The notes: a model not told the origin generated them from the letters alone. A DNA stretch of 64,000 bases from Bradyrhizobium nanningense (GCF_004114535.1 NZ_LBJC01000033.1:372001-436000); one strand, 5' to 3'. Shown: positions 8,640 to 16,811, numbered from the stretch's first letter. Numbers and translations are program-made.

Positions 8640-9725
8640 TTATGCCGACCGCTCGTGCAGACCGGCACGGCGGGTGTTGCGGCGGACCTCGACCGCGTCG
8701 GCGAGCTGCTCGAGCACGGTCGCCGTGGTCGGCCAATCGATGCAGCCATCGGTGATGCTCTGGCCGTAGACGAGCGGCTTGCCCGGCACCACGTCCTGGC
8801 GGCCGGCAACGAGATTGCTCTCGACCATCACGCCCATGATGCGGTTTTCGCCGCCGGCGATCTGACCGGCGATGTCGGCCGCGACCTGCGGCTGGTTCTC
8901 CGGCTTCTTGCTCGAATTGGCGTGGCTTGCATCGACCATCACGAGCGGCGCGACGCCGGATTTGGTCAACTCGTTGCAGGCGGCCGCGACGCTTGCCGCG
9001 TCATAGTTCGGCTTGCTGCCGCCGCGCAGGATGATGTGGCAGTCCTCGTTGCCAGCGGTCGAGGCGATCGCCGAGCGGCCGAGTTTTGTGACCGCCATGA
9101 AATGATGCGGATGCGAGGCTGATTTCACCGCGTCCGCTGCGATCCGCACATTGCCGTCCGTGCCGTTCTTGAAGCCGACCGGACACGACAGCCCGGAAGC
9201 CAGCTCGCGGTGGATCTGGCTTTCGGTGGTGCGCGCGCCGATCGCGGCCCAGGACACGAGGTCGGCGATGTATTGCGGCGTCGTCATGTCGAGGAATTCC
9301 GTCCCGGCGGGCAGGCCGAGATTGTTCACCGCCGACAGCACGTTGCGCGCCAGCCGCAGACCCTTGTTGATGTCGAAGCTACCGTCGAGATCGGGATCGT
9401 TGATCAGGCCCTTCCAGCCGACCGTGGTGCGCGGCTTCTCGAAATAGACCCGCATCACGATCTCGAGCTGATCGGCGAGGTCTTCACGCATCTTCGTGAG
9501 GCGCTCGGCGTAGTCGAGCGCGGCCCTGGGATCATGCACCGAGCAGGGGCCGACGACGACGAGAAGACGATCGTCCTGGCTGCTCAGGATGGCATGGATG
9601 GCGTTGCGCGCGGCCATGACCACGCGCGTGGCGGTGAGCGTGCGCGGGACCTCCCGCATCACCTCTTCCGGGCTGCTCAGCTCTTTCAGTTCGCGGATAC
9701 GAAGATCGTCGGTCGTGCTCAGCAC
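8640..9725 (-). CDS. aroG: 3-deoxy-7-phosphoheptulonate synthase (DAHP synthase, class I)
   Basis: 361 aa from a GTG start at 9725 (AGGAG 7 nt upstream). The first enzyme of the shikimate pathway condenses phosphoenolpyruvate and erythrose 4-phosphate. Type I (AroFGH) hallmarks are DDLRIRELKELSSPEEV, VVVGPCSVHDPRAALDYA, FEKPRTTVGWKGLINDP, GTEFLDMTTPQYI, HIILRGGSKPNY and DASHANSSKKPENQ. An ATG far upstream in the same frame would read through the attenuator hairpin and is not used. Expression is probably controlled by transcription attenuation through the aromatic-rich leader just upstream. Confidence 0.96.
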   Translation of the reverse strand: MLSTTDDLRIRELKELSSPEEVMREVPRTLTATRVVMAARNAIHAILSSQDDRLLVVVGPCSVHDPRAALDYAERLTKMREDLADQLEIVMRVYFEKPRTTVGWKGLINDPDLDGSFDINKGLRLARNVLSAVNNLGLPAGTEFLDMTTPQYIADLVSWAAIGARTTESQIHRELASGLSCPVGFKNGTDGNVRIAADAVKSASHPHHFMAVTKLGRSAIASTAGNEDCHIILRGGSKPNYDAASVAAACNELTKSGVAPLVMVDASHANSSKKPENQPQVAADIAGQIAGGENRIMGVMVESNLVAGRQDVVPGKPLVYGQSITDGCIDWPTTATVLEQLADAVEVRRNTRRAGLHERSA

Positions 9726-9761
9726 GGCGGGCTCCTGTCTGTTTCGAACCTGCCGGCCAAC

Positions 9762-9787
9762 AAAAAAGCCGCCAGGTCTGGCGGCTT
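9762..9787 (-). terminator. Attenuator terminator before DAHP synthase
   Basis: On the minus strand GCCGCCAG (9785-9778), AC, CTGGCGGC (9775-9768) form a perfect 8-bp hairpin followed by six T (9767-9762). It sits between the leader peptide and the DAHP synthase start, so it must be read through for expression. The 5' arm can also pair with an identical CTGGCGGC segment inside the leader (9839-9832), giving an antiterminator. Confidence 0.9.
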
Positions 9788-9809
9788 GTTCGGACGTTTG
9801 CTTCAATAT

Positions 9810-9890
9810 TCAGATTGAGCGCGATCCTCCTGCCGCCAGCGAGCTGTCGTAGCTAAAGTACCAAAAATAGCTGGTGGCGACGGTGATCAT
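9810..9890 (-). CDS. Aromatic-rich leader peptide of the DAHP synthase attenuator
   Basis: A 26-codon frame from ATG 9890. Residues 8-14 read YFWYFSY, so Phe, Tyr and Trp codons fill six of seven consecutive positions; the rest is ordinary (MITVATS before, DSSLAAGGSRSI after). This is the hallmark of a leader peptide whose translation measures charged tRNA. GCCACCAG (9878-9871) before these codons can pair with CTGGCGGC (9839-9832) after them with one mismatch. Ribosome stalling would therefore free the second segment to form the antiterminator. The predicted transcription start is within a few bases of the ATG, so the mRNA may be leaderless. Confidence 0.9.
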   Translation of the reverse strand: MITVATSYFWYFSYDSSLAAGGSRSI

Positions 9891-9897
9891 GGCAGGC

Positions 9898-9926
9898 CAT
9901 ATAGCGCGCCATTGGCGGCTTGTCAC
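9898..9926 (-). promoter_or_regulatory. Predicted promoter of the leader/DAHP synthase transcript
   Basis: On the minus strand GTGACA (9926-9921) and TATATG (9903-9898) are separated by exactly 17 nt and match the housekeeping -35 and -10 consensus at 5/6 and 4/6 positions. The start would fall at about 9891, at or next to the leader ATG. Confidence 0.6.
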
Positions 9927-9958
9927 CCCCCAATCGGCGCAGAGGGCGACGAGGCGCC

Positions 9959-10537
9959 TCAGGTGTTGCTGTTGCGCGCTGCCATCGCCATGCCGATCAG
10001 GCTGGCGCCGCCGAACAGCAGATTGATACCGACGAGGATGCCGATGGCCCATTCCGCGGAGCTCGGCAGCCCCGTGATCACCATGAACGAGATCGCGATG
10101 TCGACGAGGCCCGAGATCAGCAGCCACGACCAGCGGCTGCCTGGCTCGCGGCGGTGCTCCAGTGCGTACATGATGGTGGCGACGCCTTCGGCGAGGAAGT
10201 AGGCGCCGAGCACGATGGTGAGCGTCAGCACAGCCTGGATCGGCCGGGCCAGCAGCAGCATGCCGGTGAGCACGGCGAGCGCAGCCGAGATCAGCGACCA
10301 CCAGAAGCCTGGCGTGTTGCGCGCCCAATAGGTCGCGATCAGCCCGCCGATGCCGCTGATCAGGAACATCCAGCCGAGGAAGATCGCGATCGCAAGGCTT
10401 GCGAGCGGCGGCAGGATCAGCGCCGCGACGCCGAGAACGGCGAGCAGGATGCCTTCGAACAGGAAGGCCTTCCAATGCGCCTTGACGGTCTGGTTCATGG
10501 CGGATTGCAGCCGTGAAAAATCCTCGGGCGATGTCAT
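9959..10537 (-). CDS. HdeD-family membrane protein (DUF308)
   Basis: 192 aa with six predicted hydrophobic segments in the alternating pattern of the HdeD family (FEGILLAVLGVAALILPPLA, GWMFLISGIGGLIATYWA, LLARPIQAVLTLTIVLGAYF). HdeD is linked to acid resistance in enterobacteria; in rhizobia the role is not established. The ATG at 10537 is chosen because GGAG lies 8 nt upstream and the family starts with a short polar segment. Confidence 0.88.
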   Translation of the reverse strand: MTSPEDFSRLQSAMNQTVKAHWKAFLFEGILLAVLGVAALILPPLASLAIAIFLGWMFLISGIGGLIATYWARNTPGFWWSLISAALAVLTGMLLLARPIQAVLTLTIVLGAYFLAEGVATIMYALEHRREPGSRWSWLLISGLVDIAISFMVITGLPSSAEWAIGILVGINLLFGGASLIGMAMAARNSNT

Positions 10538-10606
10538 CGGCAGACTCCAGATCGAAAGGTCAGCACTCAATCTAGTACGCGCGCGGCGCGCTTGCCATGC
10601 GGTGGA

Positions 10607-11647
10607 TCAACCGCCCCCGGGCGCCGAGGAAAAACCTTCCGCGCTGGTGCGGATGCGGTTGCGGCCGAGAATGTAGATCGCGGTTGTGACAACCAGAAGA
10701 GCGAGGCCGAGCAGGATCGAAACGAAGCCGATCGGGATCAGGGCCAGCGTCAGGTTGCGCTCGGGGTTGATCAGCCAGTGATGGATCGAGGTCAGCACAA
10801 AGGCGAGGCCGAGAAAGCCGACGCCGCCGCCGGCGAGCAGCAGCGCCCACATCCGGCGAAGCTGGCTGAGCCGCTCCCGTGCGACATCGGTCCGGGGTGC
10901 GTGGTGGCGGGCGACGCGCCGGACCAGGCGGATCGCAAAGGCGATCGAGCTGAAGCCGACCAGCAGGCTTGCAGCCCCCAGCCACATCCGCAGCGTCGGA
11001 TCGAGGTCGGGCATTTTTTGCAAGGTCAGCAGCGGAAAGTCGAAGGCCGAATGCAGCGCGAGCGGGCCGGCCAGCATCAGGAGGCGGCTGGAGAGGCGAG
11101 CCCAGTCGCGATGGTGGCGGTTCGCGCCCAGTGCCGTCCCGGCGCGCGCGATCGTCAGGTAGGCGCCCGCGATGATGCCGAGCGCGCCGTGGAACGGCAC
11201 GGTCAGCACGCTGCGCAAGGCGGCCAGCGAGCGCCACATCTCGGCGTGCTGAACCAGATAAGCCAGGTTCTCGTAAGCGGCGAAGCCGAGGCCGACCGCG
11301 GCGCCATAGACCACGGTGTCCATCGGGTTGGCAAAGGTCCGCCGCTTGGTCGAGGACACCACCACGATGGCGATCACCTTGACGGCTTCCTCAGGCAGCG
11401 CGACGCCGAAGATCGAATGCATGGCCAGCGCCGCCCAGGGGTCGTCGGGAGCTGCGACCATCTTGGCGAAGGGGGCCCGGGCGAGGCCCAGCAGCGAGAT
11501 GCTGGCCGCACCTAACAGGAATGCGGTCCAGACCTGGGCCGGCGGGCCGGGGCGCTCTTCAGCAGCGATGACGAGCCACAGCACCAGCAGCGCCGGGGCG
11601 ATGGCAGCAGTTCCGATGACGGTGGGCAACGCTTCGATCAGGTACAT
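10607..11647 (-). CDS. PrsW-family intramembrane metalloprotease
   Basis: 346 aa, eight or more membrane segments. Family motifs: PEEAVKVIAIV (the EExxK motif), GLGFAAYENLAY (the E of motif 2), VPFHGALGIIAGAY and LHSAFDFPLL with the conserved His residues. PrsW cleaves anti-sigma factors in Bacillus; the substrate here is unknown. A C-terminal half with further helices extends beyond the core domain. Confidence 0.88.
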   Translation of the reverse strand: MYLIEALPTVIGTAAIAPALLVLWLVIAAEERPGPPAQVWTAFLLGAASISLLGLARAPFAKMVAAPDDPWAALAMHSIFGVALPEEAVKVIAIVVVSSTKRRTFANPMDTVVYGAAVGLGFAAYENLAYLVQHAEMWRSLAALRSVLTVPFHGALGIIAGAYLTIARAGTALGANRHHRDWARLSSRLLMLAGPLALHSAFDFPLLTLQKMPDLDPTLRMWLGAASLLVGFSSIAFAIRLVRRVARHHAPRTDVARERLSQLRRMWALLLAGGGVGFLGLAFVLTSIHHWLINPERNLTLALIPIGFVSILLGLALLVVTTAIYILGRNRIRTSAEGFSSAPGGG

Positions 11648-11982
11648 CGGCGCCGAAAATAGGTTCCCTTGGTCCGCTTATCTACATTCACCGATGCGAC
11701 CATGTGTCATGCGCCCGCTGTCGGCTCACTTAACGAGCGCGACAGCTTCCGTTCATCCGCCGTCGCCCGCTCCGGTCTGTAGAATACAAGCGTAATCAAT
11801 TGCATCACAGAACGAGTTCGTCAGCCATGGCAACGGCCGCGCCGGCCGAGATCGGAGCACGATTGGTAAGCTAGATCAACGATATGCGCAGGTTTCTTTG
11901 ATTCGCCGCGTAGCTCCCGCCAAGCCCGGTGGAGCGCCCAAGGCGGGACAGATCCTGAAGCGGGAATGGCCGGGCAGGCCAG
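11648..11982. other. Intergenic stretch without a supported gene
   Basis: About 335 bp between the PrsW start and the small minus-strand gene. No plausible coding frame, RNA gene or clear hairpin was seen on either strand; promoter elements for PrsW presumably lie at its left end. Confidence 0.5.
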
Positions 11983-12135
11983 CTAGTTGCGTCTTGAGTC
12001 CCCGGGGCGCGGTGAGGCGATCCGGCGCGTCCGCGCCTGTTCCAGCTCCCAGAAGGCGCGCACGAGGCACGTACCGAGGCAGAACACGATGAGCAACAGC
12101 AGGAGGGCCTGGTCGACGGCGGGGATGTGTATCAT
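11983..12135 (-). CDS. Small single-pass membrane protein, 50 aa
   Basis: From ATG 12135: MIHIPAVDQALLLLLIVF then a hydrophobic helix to CLGTCLVRAFWELEQ and a basic tail ARTRRIASPRPG. The positive-inside tail suggests an inner-membrane protein with its C-terminus in the cytoplasm. The function is unknown. Support is the composition and typical rhizobial small-protein look, not similarity to a known family. Confidence 0.5.
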   Translation of the reverse strand: MIHIPAVDQALLLLLIVFCLGTCLVRAFWELEQARTRRIASPRPGDSRRN

Positions 12136-12194
12136 GGCGATGATAAAGCAACGCCCATGCCATGCGTTCCCGCGACGGCCGGCGCTTTCCGCTG

Positions 12195-12464
12195 TCAGTG
12201 GGTGGTGAACGGCGGCGCGCCGGGGGCGACGTCGAAGGTGCCGAGATGGAATTCTTCGCCAAGAGATGCGTCCGAGCCACCCGGTTGCGCCAGCAGCGTG
12301 AACGCGGCCTGTGGGTAGAGTTTCCAGATCTCCAGATCGCCGGCGGTGATGGTAAGCCAGCCGAAGGTGTACATGTAGCGTCCGGGCTCGGTGACCCGAC
12401 CGACCCTGTCCCACGTGACCTTATCAACCGTGGTCTTATCAAGCGTGATCTTGTCGACTGCCAT
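12195..12464 (-). CDS. Conserved hypothetical protein, 89 aa
   Basis: From ATG 12464 (MAVDKITLDKTTVDKVTWDR) with a beta-strand-rich core GRYMYTFGWLTITAGDLEIW and a C-terminal segment ASLGEEFHLGTFDVAP. Three similar DK-T-VDK repeats mark the N-terminus. No signal peptide. It ends in PPFTTH. No function can be assigned. Confidence 0.65.
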   Translation of the reverse strand: MAVDKITLDKTTVDKVTWDRVGRVTEPGRYMYTFGWLTITAGDLEIWKLYPQAAFTLLAQPGGSDASLGEEFHLGTFDVAPGAPPFTTH

Positions 12465-12629
12465 CCGGTCCCCCGATCGCAAGTCTGCACATGACGTCCG
12501 GCGTGAGGCACGGACCGACAAAAGCTGATCCCGCAATGGGGCCGCGATAGGGCGGCGATGCGGAGGCAGGACGGCCGGACGCGCGGCCGCCTGCCGATTT
12601 AATCGAAATTTAGGGGCGGTCGGCCCGGC

Positions 12630-13256
12630 TCAGGCCGACTGCTGCAGCGGCGAGCGCACAATGAGGCGGACCAGATCGTCTCGCGACTGCTTTTCGGCGA
12701 ATTTGACCGCGAAGCCGTTGTCGAATTTGCGGATGACCCGTCCCACGCAGGCGCCGACGGCAAGCGCCGTTCCCACCGGCGGGTCGTACTCGCACGAGAT
12801 CGCGACGCCGGCCGTGGAGACGTCGATGATGAAGCAGGGATGGATGCTGCCGTCGGCGAGGGTCAGGAAGGTGTGCGAGACCTGGGGAACGAAACGGGCG
12901 TCCCGCCGCAACTCCTGGACGCTGTCGTCCCTCTGCTTTTTCTCCAGCCATGTCAGCTTTTCCGACATCCAGGCGCGCCGCGCCCGCGTCATGTCGAGCT
13001 CCATCAGGAAGCCCGACTTCAGCGTCGCGCTGATCGTGCATTGGAATTCGCCGAAATCCTGGAAATAGGACGTGAGGCGCTCGCCGACCTTGCCGACGAC
13101 AGGCACGTCCACGATCATGCGGAACGGTGAGACGCGCTTGGTCCGGCAAGCGAAGCTGCGCAGCTTGCCCTCGCAATCATACCAGCGCGGCAGCGAGTAG
13201 CTGCCGTTCACGCTGACGTCCACTGCGCGCTGCCTGAGGAACTCTGCGACGGACAT
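12630..13256 (-). CDS. PilZ-domain protein
   Basis: 208 aa. The C-terminal half is a PilZ-like domain: ELRRDARFVPQVSHTFLTL, CFIIDVSTAGVAISCEYD and GRVIRKFDNGFAVKFAEK follow the R-x3-R ... D-x-S-x2-G layout used to bind cyclic di-GMP. The N-terminal half (RWYDCEGKLRSFACRTKRVS) looks like a second, degenerate PilZ-like fold. It probably senses c-di-GMP; no partner is evident in the neighbourhood. Confidence 0.8.
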   Translation of the reverse strand: MSVAEFLRQRAVDVSVNGSYSLPRWYDCEGKLRSFACRTKRVSPFRMIVDVPVVGKVGERLTSYFQDFGEFQCTISATLKSGFLMELDMTRARRAWMSEKLTWLEKKQRDDSVQELRRDARFVPQVSHTFLTLADGSIHPCFIIDVSTAGVAISCEYDPPVGTALAVGACVGRVIRKFDNGFAVKFAEKQSRDDLVRLIVRSPLQQSA

Positions 13257-13471
13257 GGGGGACCAATGATGTTCGGGATCGATTCCGTAATTCCACGGTA
13301 GCGGTCAAATTCTAAGTAAATGATACCAACGCACAAAAGCGGGGGTAAATTTCTGGTAAACGCGCGCCTCGATAGCGCAGAGAAAGGCGCGACATAAGGA
13401 CCCGCTTTGCTACAGGCTTTCTCACAACCTCGTCATTGCGGGCGTGGTGGAGCAATCGCGTTGCGCGACGC

Positions 13472-14098
13472 CTAGGGAAATCCGAACAGCACCAGCAAGG
13501 CCAATGCGCCAACGGCCATGGCGAACTGGATCGTCGTCCATGTCAGGCCGTCCGGGCTGATCTGCAATCCCAATTGCGGCAATGCGCGCCGCAACGCGAG
13601 CGCCGTGAATGCTTCGACGATGGCGAGCAAGAGAGCGATCCCGGCGAGGAAAGACCATGACTCCGTCGGAGGCATCCACGGCGCGAGCCAGGCAGGGACG
13701 GAGCCTTTCAAGGCGGCGAGCAACGCGAACCATCCGAACCAGAATGCGGAGCGCTTGACGATGTCTGGGCCGATCGTTGCGGGCTCGAAGCGGATACCGA
13801 TCCCTGCCAGGGCGCTTTCAATGCGCTCGCCGTCGGTCAGGAAGATGAACGCTCCCAAATAGAGAGGGATGCGCGACTGGAAGAGCAGGGCGACGACACC
13901 GAACAGGATGACGCGGCCGATGATATCGCCGAGGACGTCCCGGGCGATCCGGCCTGGCGGCACGGGCGCGGCCGGCGCAAGATCTGCATGGAGCTGCGGA
14001 GGCGATCTCGTGCGTGCCATGTGCTCCAGCATCCTGGCGCGCCGGTCCGATGGATGCGGGCGAGAATGGCCCAGCCATGGCGGAAGGTCCGGCGTCAT
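13472..14098 (-). CDS. Membrane protein of unknown function, about 208 aa
   Basis: From ATG 14098 (MTPDLPPWLGHSRPHPSDRR) the protein has a polar N-terminus and three or four hydrophobic stretches: GRVILFGVVALLFQSRIPLY, AFWFGWFALLAALKGSVPAW, WSFLAGIALLLAIVEAFTAL and FAMAVGALALLVLFGFP. An upstream ATG at 14200 is possible but the added residues are low quality. No family is recognised. Confidence 0.6.
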   Translation of the reverse strand: MTPDLPPWLGHSRPHPSDRRARMLEHMARTRSPPQLHADLAPAAPVPPGRIARDVLGDIIGRVILFGVVALLFQSRIPLYLGAFIFLTDGERIESALAGIGIRFEPATIGPDIVKRSAFWFGWFALLAALKGSVPAWLAPWMPPTESWSFLAGIALLLAIVEAFTALALRRALPQLGLQISPDGLTWTTIQFAMAVGALALLVLFGFP

Positions 14099-14270
14099 TG
14101 CGGACGCGCCGGACGAAGCTTCAATTTCGGGGTAGCGCTGCGCATGGCCAGGACCGGTTCCAACTGACATTGGTCGGCGGCGAGCGGTGGGGAGGTTCAT
14201 GCGGAAGCAGCGGAAATTGCCGTTCGGCTGCCGTGCCAGCTCTCATCCGGCGCGTTCATCGCCTGCGCAC

Positions 14271-14345
14271 TGGCGCTCCCTAGCGGAATCGAACCGCTCT
14301 CTCCACCGTGAAAGGGTGGCGTCCTAACCGATAGACGAAGGGAGC
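14271..14345 (-). tRNA. tRNA-Glu (anticodon TTC)
   Basis: Minus strand: acceptor stem GCTCCCT pairs with AGGGAGC, the anticodon arm CCACC-CTTTCAC-GGTGG gives anticodon TTC, the T arm contains GGTTCGATTCC, and CCA is encoded (14273-14271). 75 nt with CCA. Confidence 0.95.
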
Positions 14346-14571
14346 AAACGCAGGGCCTTGCCGTTGTTCCCGGCACGGCCGCTGGCCGACCGAACAGGGC
14401 CCGGCGGCTTGCAGCGGGCGAACGTATAGTGGCCTTTCTGCCTCCGGGCAAGCCGTTCGGGGCCGGTCTTTTGGCCCCGGTGGACAGCGCCGATCCCGGG
14501 ATGATCAGAAGGCGATTTCAACGGTTTCTTAGGGTTCCCTGAGTAGCGCTGGAGCGGGAGATCTCTCGCCA

Positions 14572-14826
14572 ATGCCACCGCCGAAGAAGCGCGCAGCCCG
14601 CAAGCTGCTGTCGCAGCACGCCTGGATCACGCTCGACGGCGGCTTCGCCGCGCGGCATTGCCTGGTCCAGGACATCTCGGATTCGGGCGCCAAGATCACG
14701 ATGGACGAGGACGCGAGCCAGCTCCCGGGCGTGATCCGGATCGCCTTCGCACGCGATGCGCGCACCGGGCGGAGCTGCCAAGTGGTCTGGCGCCGCGGCA
14801 AATCGGCCGGCATCAAGTTCATCTGA
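14572..14826 (+). CDS. Short PilZ-domain protein, 84 aa
   Basis: A minimal PilZ domain: PPKKRAARKLLSQHAWITLD, HCLVQDISDSGAKITMDED, then RTGRSCQVVWRRGKSAGIKF. The D-I-S-D-S-G-A motif is the conserved PilZ loop, but the N-terminal R-x3-R is only loosely present (KKRAARK), so c-di-GMP binding is not certain. It is a stand-alone gene. Confidence 0.85.
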   Translation: MPPPKKRAARKLLSQHAWITLDGGFAARHCLVQDISDSGAKITMDEDASQLPGVIRIAFARDARTGRSCQVVWRRGKSAGIKFI

Positions 14827-14882
14827 TCGCGACTGCGGCCGCCCCGATGGCGCGCCGCGCCCGTCCGGGCTAGAACGCCGCC

Positions 14883-15131
14883 ATGCGCAGGTCGCTCCTC
14901 GTCCTGATCTCGTTGCTCGTCACATCCGCCGCCGCGGCGGAGGACCTGCGTCTGCCGCCTGCCGAGCGGCCCCAGGCGGGCACGACTAATGTGCCGCTGA
15001 AGGGCACGGCCGCCAAGGCAAGGCCGGGCTCCTGCGCCTCCTATGGCCCGCGCTTCGTCATGGTCGAGGGCACCGGGACCTGCGTGAAGATCGGCGGCTC
15101 GATCAGCATCGACACCACCGTGAGGCGCTAA
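14883..15131 (+). CDS. Small exported protein resembling a porin N-terminus
   Basis: 82 aa with a signal peptide (MRRSLLVLISLLVTSAAAAE). The segment SCASYGPRFVMVEGTGTCVK followed by IGGSISIDT closely resembles the first strand of alphaproteobacterial porins, where two cysteines bracket a Gly-rich loop before the barrel starts. The protein ends there, so it cannot form a barrel by itself. It could be a shortened porin relative or a separate small periplasmic family. Confidence 0.7.
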   Translation: MRRSLLVLISLLVTSAAAAEDLRLPPAERPQAGTTNVPLKGTAAKARPGSCASYGPRFVMVEGTGTCVKIGGSISIDTTVRR

Positions 15132-15136
15132 GATCC

Positions 15137-15304
15137 ATGCCGGCGGATCTACTGCGCCTCGACCTCATCGTTCCCATCGTGATGTATTGCGCGCTGCTGT
15201 GGTGGGTCGGCCGAGGTCTGAGCTGGGCGGCGCGGCTGGCGACCGCGGCGGTGACCTTGGTGCTGATCATCTGCGTGCTGCTGGTCGAGCGCGGCTGGCT
15301 CTAG
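15137..15304 (+). CDS. Small two-helix membrane protein, 55 aa
   Basis: ATG 15137, six bases after the previous stop. Translation gives MPADLLRLDLIVPIVMYCAL followed by LWWVGRGLSW, then ATAAVTLVLIICVLLVERGW and L. Two hydrophobic helices separated by a short polar turn. It is likely co-transcribed with the porin-like small gene. Function unknown. Confidence 0.6.
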   Translation: MPADLLRLDLIVPIVMYCALLWWVGRGLSWAARLATAAVTLVLIICVLLVERGWL

Positions 15305-15430
15305 GCCAAAGACAAAAACGCGAAAACAACCCCATGCACAGTAGCCGTCAAGTGCCGAGTTGACGCTTGTCGCCTGCGCCGAAACGCGGATTTGTCGCGC
15401 TCCCACCGCAGCTTACGCCGCGCCGCCGGC

Positions 15431-16069
15431 TCACGACATCGGCGGTGCGACATGTTGTGCAAATCCGGGCCGTTTGCCGAGCTCGGCGAGCCAGCGCGTT
15501 AGATGCGGCTGCGCCGGCCGGCTGATGCCCTCGACCCCGAGCCAGCGCCGCGCATAGCAGCCGAGTGCGATGTCGGCGAGCGTGAAGGCATCGCCTTCCA
15601 TGAACCGGCGCGAAGAGAGCAGGCGGTCGGCGATGGCCCAGACCTCGGCGGCGGCATCGGCATCGCGCTGCACCTGGATCATGTCGCGCTCGGCGGGTGC
15701 CGTGCGCACGATGGCCCAGAACACCGGGCGGTCGACCGGCTGCACCGTCGACAGCGTCCAGTCGAGCCAGCGATCGATCGAGGCGCGCTGCTTCGGCGCT
15801 TCGGGATAGATCGGCGTGCCGCTTGCGTGCGCGAGGCAGAGATAGCGCATGATCGAATTGGATTCCCACAGCACGAAGTCGCCCTCGACCAGCGTCGGGA
15901 TCCGCGCGTTGGGGTTCATCGCCAGATACTCGGCCTCGCGCGTCCTGCCGTAACTCATGCCGGCATCGATGCGCTCGTAGGCGAGGCCGAGCTCGGTCAG
16001 GCACCACAGCACTTTCTGCACGTTGACCGAATTGGCGCGGCCCCAGATCGTCGGCTTGGTGTCAGGCAT
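15431..16069 (-). CDS. Glutathione S-transferase family protein
   Basis: 212 aa with the two-domain GST layout: an N-terminal thioredoxin-like domain (TIWGRANSVNVQKVLWCLTE, the NPNARIPTLVEGDFVLWESN motif with cis-Pro and the glutathione-binding E-S) and an all-helical C-terminal domain (GDAFTLADIALGCYARRW). SVNVQK at the active-site turn suggests a Ser-type catalytic residue. Probably detoxification. Confidence 0.92.
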   Translation of the reverse strand: MPDTKPTIWGRANSVNVQKVLWCLTELGLAYERIDAGMSYGRTREAEYLAMNPNARIPTLVEGDFVLWESNSIMRYLCLAHASGTPIYPEAPKQRASIDRWLDWTLSTVQPVDRPVFWAIVRTAPAERDMIQVQRDADAAAEVWAIADRLLSSRRFMEGDAFTLADIALGCYARRWLGVEGISRPAQPHLTRWLAELGKRPGFAQHVAPPMS

Positions 16070-16157
16070 CAGGCGTCTCCCGCGGCGTTATCGCTTTGCG
16101 CGGGTGATAGCGGAATTTCCAGAAGCGCGCGATACGATTGCAGCGCGCCTCTCATGC

Positions 16158-16184
16158 AAAAAGCTCCGCACGCGGCGGAGCTTT
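16158..16184 (-). terminator. Rho-independent terminator of the 26-aa gene
   Basis: AAGCTCCG (16161-16168) and CGGAGCTT (16176-16183) form a perfect 8-bp stem flanked by A and T runs. On the minus strand it follows the small membrane peptide gene and ends in TTTTT; it may work in both directions. Confidence 0.8.
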
Positions 16185-16207
16185 CATTGCAACGTCGAAC
16201 CTGTCGC

Positions 16208-16288
16208 TCAGCGGCCGAAGAACAGCCACAACAGAATGATCACCGGAATCGGCACGCCCAGCAGCCACAGCAGAATTCCGCGTCCCAT
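16208..16288 (-). CDS. 26-aa single-helix membrane peptide
   Basis: From ATG 16288 the product is MGRGILLWLLGVPIP then VIILLWLFFGR: a single Leu/Ile-rich membrane helix with a PIP break. A very strong ribosome site (GGAGGAGG) stands 6 nt upstream and a terminator follows within 50 bp, so it is a complete stand-alone gene despite its size. Similar peptides are widespread in Bradyrhizobium; the role is unknown. Confidence 0.7.
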   Translation of the reverse strand: MGRGILLWLLGVPIPVIILLWLFFGR

Positions 16289-16358
16289 GGTTTCCTCCTC
16301 CAATCGCATTGTCGGAGGGTGAACGCTGGGGCTAAGCGCTTGTTCCTGTCCCGCGACC

Positions 16359-16811
16359 CTACCAATGCCCGGTGTTGGGCATCGACGCCCAGGGCTCCTG
16401 CGGCGGCTTCGGCTCGCCCTTCTGCAGGAGCTCGATCGAGTGCAGGTCCGGCGAGCGGACGAAGGCCATGTTGCCATCGCGCGGCGGCCGGTTGATGGTG
16501 ACGCCGGCCTTCATCAGCTTCTCGCAAGTGGCGTAGATGTCGTCGACCTCATAGGCGAGATGGCCGAAGAAGCGATCCTCGCCGTACTTCTCCTCGTCCC
16601 AATTATAAGTGAGCTCGACCAGCGGCGCGCCGCGCGTCTGCGGCTGCTTCTTCAGTCCCTCGAGATCGTCCGCCGAGCACAGGAAGACAAGCGTGAACCG
16701 TCCCTTGTCATTCTCGATCCGCCGTACCTCCTTCAGGCCCAGCGCATCCTGGTAAAACTTCAGCGCGACATCGAGATTGCGCACGCGCAGCATGGTGTGG
16801 AGATATCGCAT
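16359..16811 (-). CDS. gloA: Lactoylglutathione lyase (glyoxalase I)
   Basis: 150 aa from ATG 16811. VOC-fold glyoxalase I: MRYLHTMLRVRNLDVALKFY, DALGLKEVRRIENDKGRF, VELTYNWDEEKYGEDRFFGH, HLAYEVDDIYATC and SPDLHSIELLQKG carry the expected metal ligands (His6, Glu in VELTYN, His in GHLAY, Glu in SIELL). It converts the hemithioacetal of methylglyoxal and glutathione to lactoylglutathione. A longer upstream start exists but lacks family support. Confidence 0.93.
   Translation of the reverse strand: MRYLHTMLRVRNLDVALKFYQDALGLKEVRRIENDKGRFTLVFLCSADDLEGLKKQPQTRGAPLVELTYNWDEEKYGEDRFFGHLAYEVDDIYATCEKLMKAGVTINRPPRDGNMAFVRSPDLHSIELLQKGEPKPPQEPWASMPNTGHW

Noticed and set aside
13427..13470. CGTCATTGCGGGCG...GCAATCGCG segment
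   Set aside because: It recalls the common rhizobial CGTCATTGCGAGCG repeat but is too degenerate to annotate from one copy.
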